Below, piece by piece: positions 62,500 to 64,000 of a stretch of 64,000 nt of DNA; position 1 is the stretch's first letter; every line of letters starts with the position of its first letter. The stretch comes from Bacteroidota bacterium (GTDB lineage: Bacteria; Bacteroidota; Bacteroidia; Bacteroidales; Porphyromonadaceae): NCBI GenBank assembly GCA_023389855.1, contig JAEWDZ010000008.1:1-64000 (forward strand), written 5' to 3'. A program made the position numbers and the translations under genes. The notes under the pieces are model-generated. The model made no database searches. It was not told the DNA's origin and was given only the letters and a program-made list of their open reading frames with translations.

Positions 62500-64000
62500 T
62501 TACTCATCAATGTTATAAAAACATATACCGTCTGGAAATTTTATATTAGGAATCCAAAGAGGAGAACCATCCCATCCTTTATCAGTAGAACCATTTACAC
62601 GATAAATAGTCAATGTTATATCGTTTTTAAAGCTATCTCCTAACCGTTTGTCAGTAGGGGATAACAAAGTTCCTGTACCTTTACTTATGTCACGATTAGT
62701 TCTAACAATTAGACGATACTTTATCGTTGGCCGTTTTTCTTGAAGGGCTTTGATACAAGCAATATATTTGTTGCTATCAAAATCCGAATGCACTGAACTG
62801 CCTGTCAGTTTTAATATTTTGATTAGTATTTCTGCTGAAACATCTGAATATTCTGTGTTAATATATTGCTCCACTATACTATCAATATCTTTAGTGTATT
62901 GAGATATGGGATTGTTAGCAAACATATTAGCACCTCCCACTATCATGTTTAAATACTGGTTATCAAGTACATTCTTTCTTGTAGGCTTTATTCCATTTGG
63001 ATAAATAACTTGTATGTTTTCTATCCCGTTTTCTATTTGCTTGATTAGAATTTCATTAGCTTCATTCAATGAAACAAATAAAGAATGTAATGTTCTTGGT
63101 ATATAAATTCTAACTAATTCTTTTTCTCTATCATACCCAAAAATTCTCGAATGCTGCCAAAATGTATCAGCTTGTGGCATTTTGGATGAACGACAATAAT
63201 ACACGGTCTGTAAATGAGGAAATGTGATTCCACGTCCTAAAGTGTTACCTCCAACAACGATATTGAATCCTTTTGATAAATCTAATGCGTCTGGATTGTT
63301 AGAATCTCTACAGATAAAACTTTTAGAGTTGAGAGGGATGACACAAATCAGCGTATTATCTAAAATCTCAACAATTTGCTCATATATATCGTCATAATGT
63401 GGTAAATCTGGTTTTGTTTGTTGTAAATCAGTCCATGTCTCTTTTAACTGCTCAAGGAATCCCTTATCTGAGGTAGATTGTTGTAATAAATTCAAATACT
63501 CTTGCACGCATTCCACAAATTTCTTATGAATGGATATTCGTACACTAGGATGAATCATAAAGTTGCAATTAGTTTCACCTTTGATTTTCTTATACGCACA
63601 TACGACTAAGAAAGAAACTATACCTTTTCTCAAGCCTTCTGGACATAAAATATCCCCATCTTCGCTAATTTCGTCTAATTCATTCTCAGATGTGAATCTT
63701 ATGCAATACGAGGTCGGATTTGAGTAAAAGAAATTTCCACCCAAATAATCTTTGCCAGGTTTAAAATAATTAATGAATGCAGGTTTCCAACCAGACATTA
63801 CAGTTTGTAATATAATTGATTGTGGCGTAGCTGTAACTTCTAAATACAGTGAAGACGAAGCGGTGTCTTTTATTTTTTTGCAAATGTTTATTTATGGTAC
63901 TTGTTCTGTTTCTGTTTACTAAAGTATTTAAACTTGCTGCATCTGCTTCATCATCAAATATTGTTAAACACAACCCTGTATTATGTTGATATGTCATTAA
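62500..64000 (-). pseudogene. Z1-domain helicase-like protein, frameshifted and cut by window edge
   Basis: C-terminal and middle part of a Z1-domain (superfamily II-related) protein found in MutL/MORC-linked restriction-like systems. One frame (63770-63997) carries the Walker B region TIFDDEADAAS; the next frame (ending at 62500) carries the Z1 core VVGGNTLGRGITFPHLQTVYY and QHSRIFGYDRE. The two join if one base is removed from the A7 tract at 63873-63879: read that way, SSLYLEVTATPQSIILQTV links them, giving the missing motif III. So the gene is intact but for one base. The AT-rich composition differs from the neighbours. The 5' part lies beyond the window. Confidence 0.85.

Noticed and set aside
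1..64000. CRISPR array, rRNA operon or complete insertion sequence
   Set aside because: No regularly spaced repeats, rRNA-like segments or transposase genes were recognised.

Overview
The window reads as chromosomal DNA of an asaccharolytic, oral-type Bacteroidales bacterium close to Porphyromonas. Evidence: a PorX-type response regulator (type IX secretion control), a RagA/RagB-like SusCD pair without carbohydrate enzymes, a DPP11-type S46 dipeptidyl peptidase, Mfa1/Mfa2-like fimbrial genes, histidine and butyrate fermentation genes, and many Bacteroidetes -7 boxes (TAnnTTTG). The species cannot be fixed from the window alone.

Layout. Almost everything from 0.5 to 44.8 kb is on the minus strand. 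0.5-4.9 kb: clpC then htpG (protein quality control). 5-11.5 kb: a seven-gene run headed by porX (porX-tsaE-rbfA-ftsX-like-DUF4924-rfbD-MATE). 11.7-17.4 kb: nhaA, two SGNH esterases and an MBOAT acyltransferase, probably an O-acetylation module. 17.7-21.4 kb: a small membrane protein, then a His-rich lipoprotein, a TonB receptor and a Cys/His-rich protein that look like a metal acquisition locus. 21.7-24.6 kb: Mfa1-like fimbrillin and Mfa2-like anchor. 24.9-29.3 kb: histidine degradation (hutH, fchA, hutI, ftcD; no hutU here). 29.5-34.1 kb: marC and the hbd-etfA-etfB-bcd butyrate genes. 34.6-39.3 kb: ragA/ragB-like uptake pair behind a leader of about 400 nt. 39.9-44.8 kb: lpxH-like, DUF59, DPP11, CYTH and Smr genes.

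From 45.2 to 58.1 kb genes switch to the plus strand: dut, TPR, DUF4292, EnvC-like, ribF, tRNA-Leu(CAA), a DEAD-box helicase, pyruvoyl arginine decarboxylase, a CvrA-type antiporter, polyprenyl synthase, xseB and an M3 dipeptidase lipoprotein. coaD and parE follow on the minus strand (58.7-61.1 kb).

The right end (61.4-64.0 kb) is foreign accessory DNA. A truncated tyrosine recombinase is joined to the C-terminal part of a MobV-type mobilization protein. Next to it, convergent, is an AT-rich Z1-domain helicase gene of the kind found with MutL/MORC ATPases in restriction-like defence loci. That Z1 gene carries a one-base frameshift in an A7 tract just before its VTATPQ motif and runs off the window.

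The protein and amino acid genes fit one lifestyle: DPP11 and the M3 peptidase make dipeptides, RagAB-like proteins may import peptides, and Hut and Bcd/Etf/Hbd ferment amino acids. No complete undescribed system was found. The least explained items are the frameshifted Z1 locus, the structured leaders of nhaA and ragA, and the metal locus.
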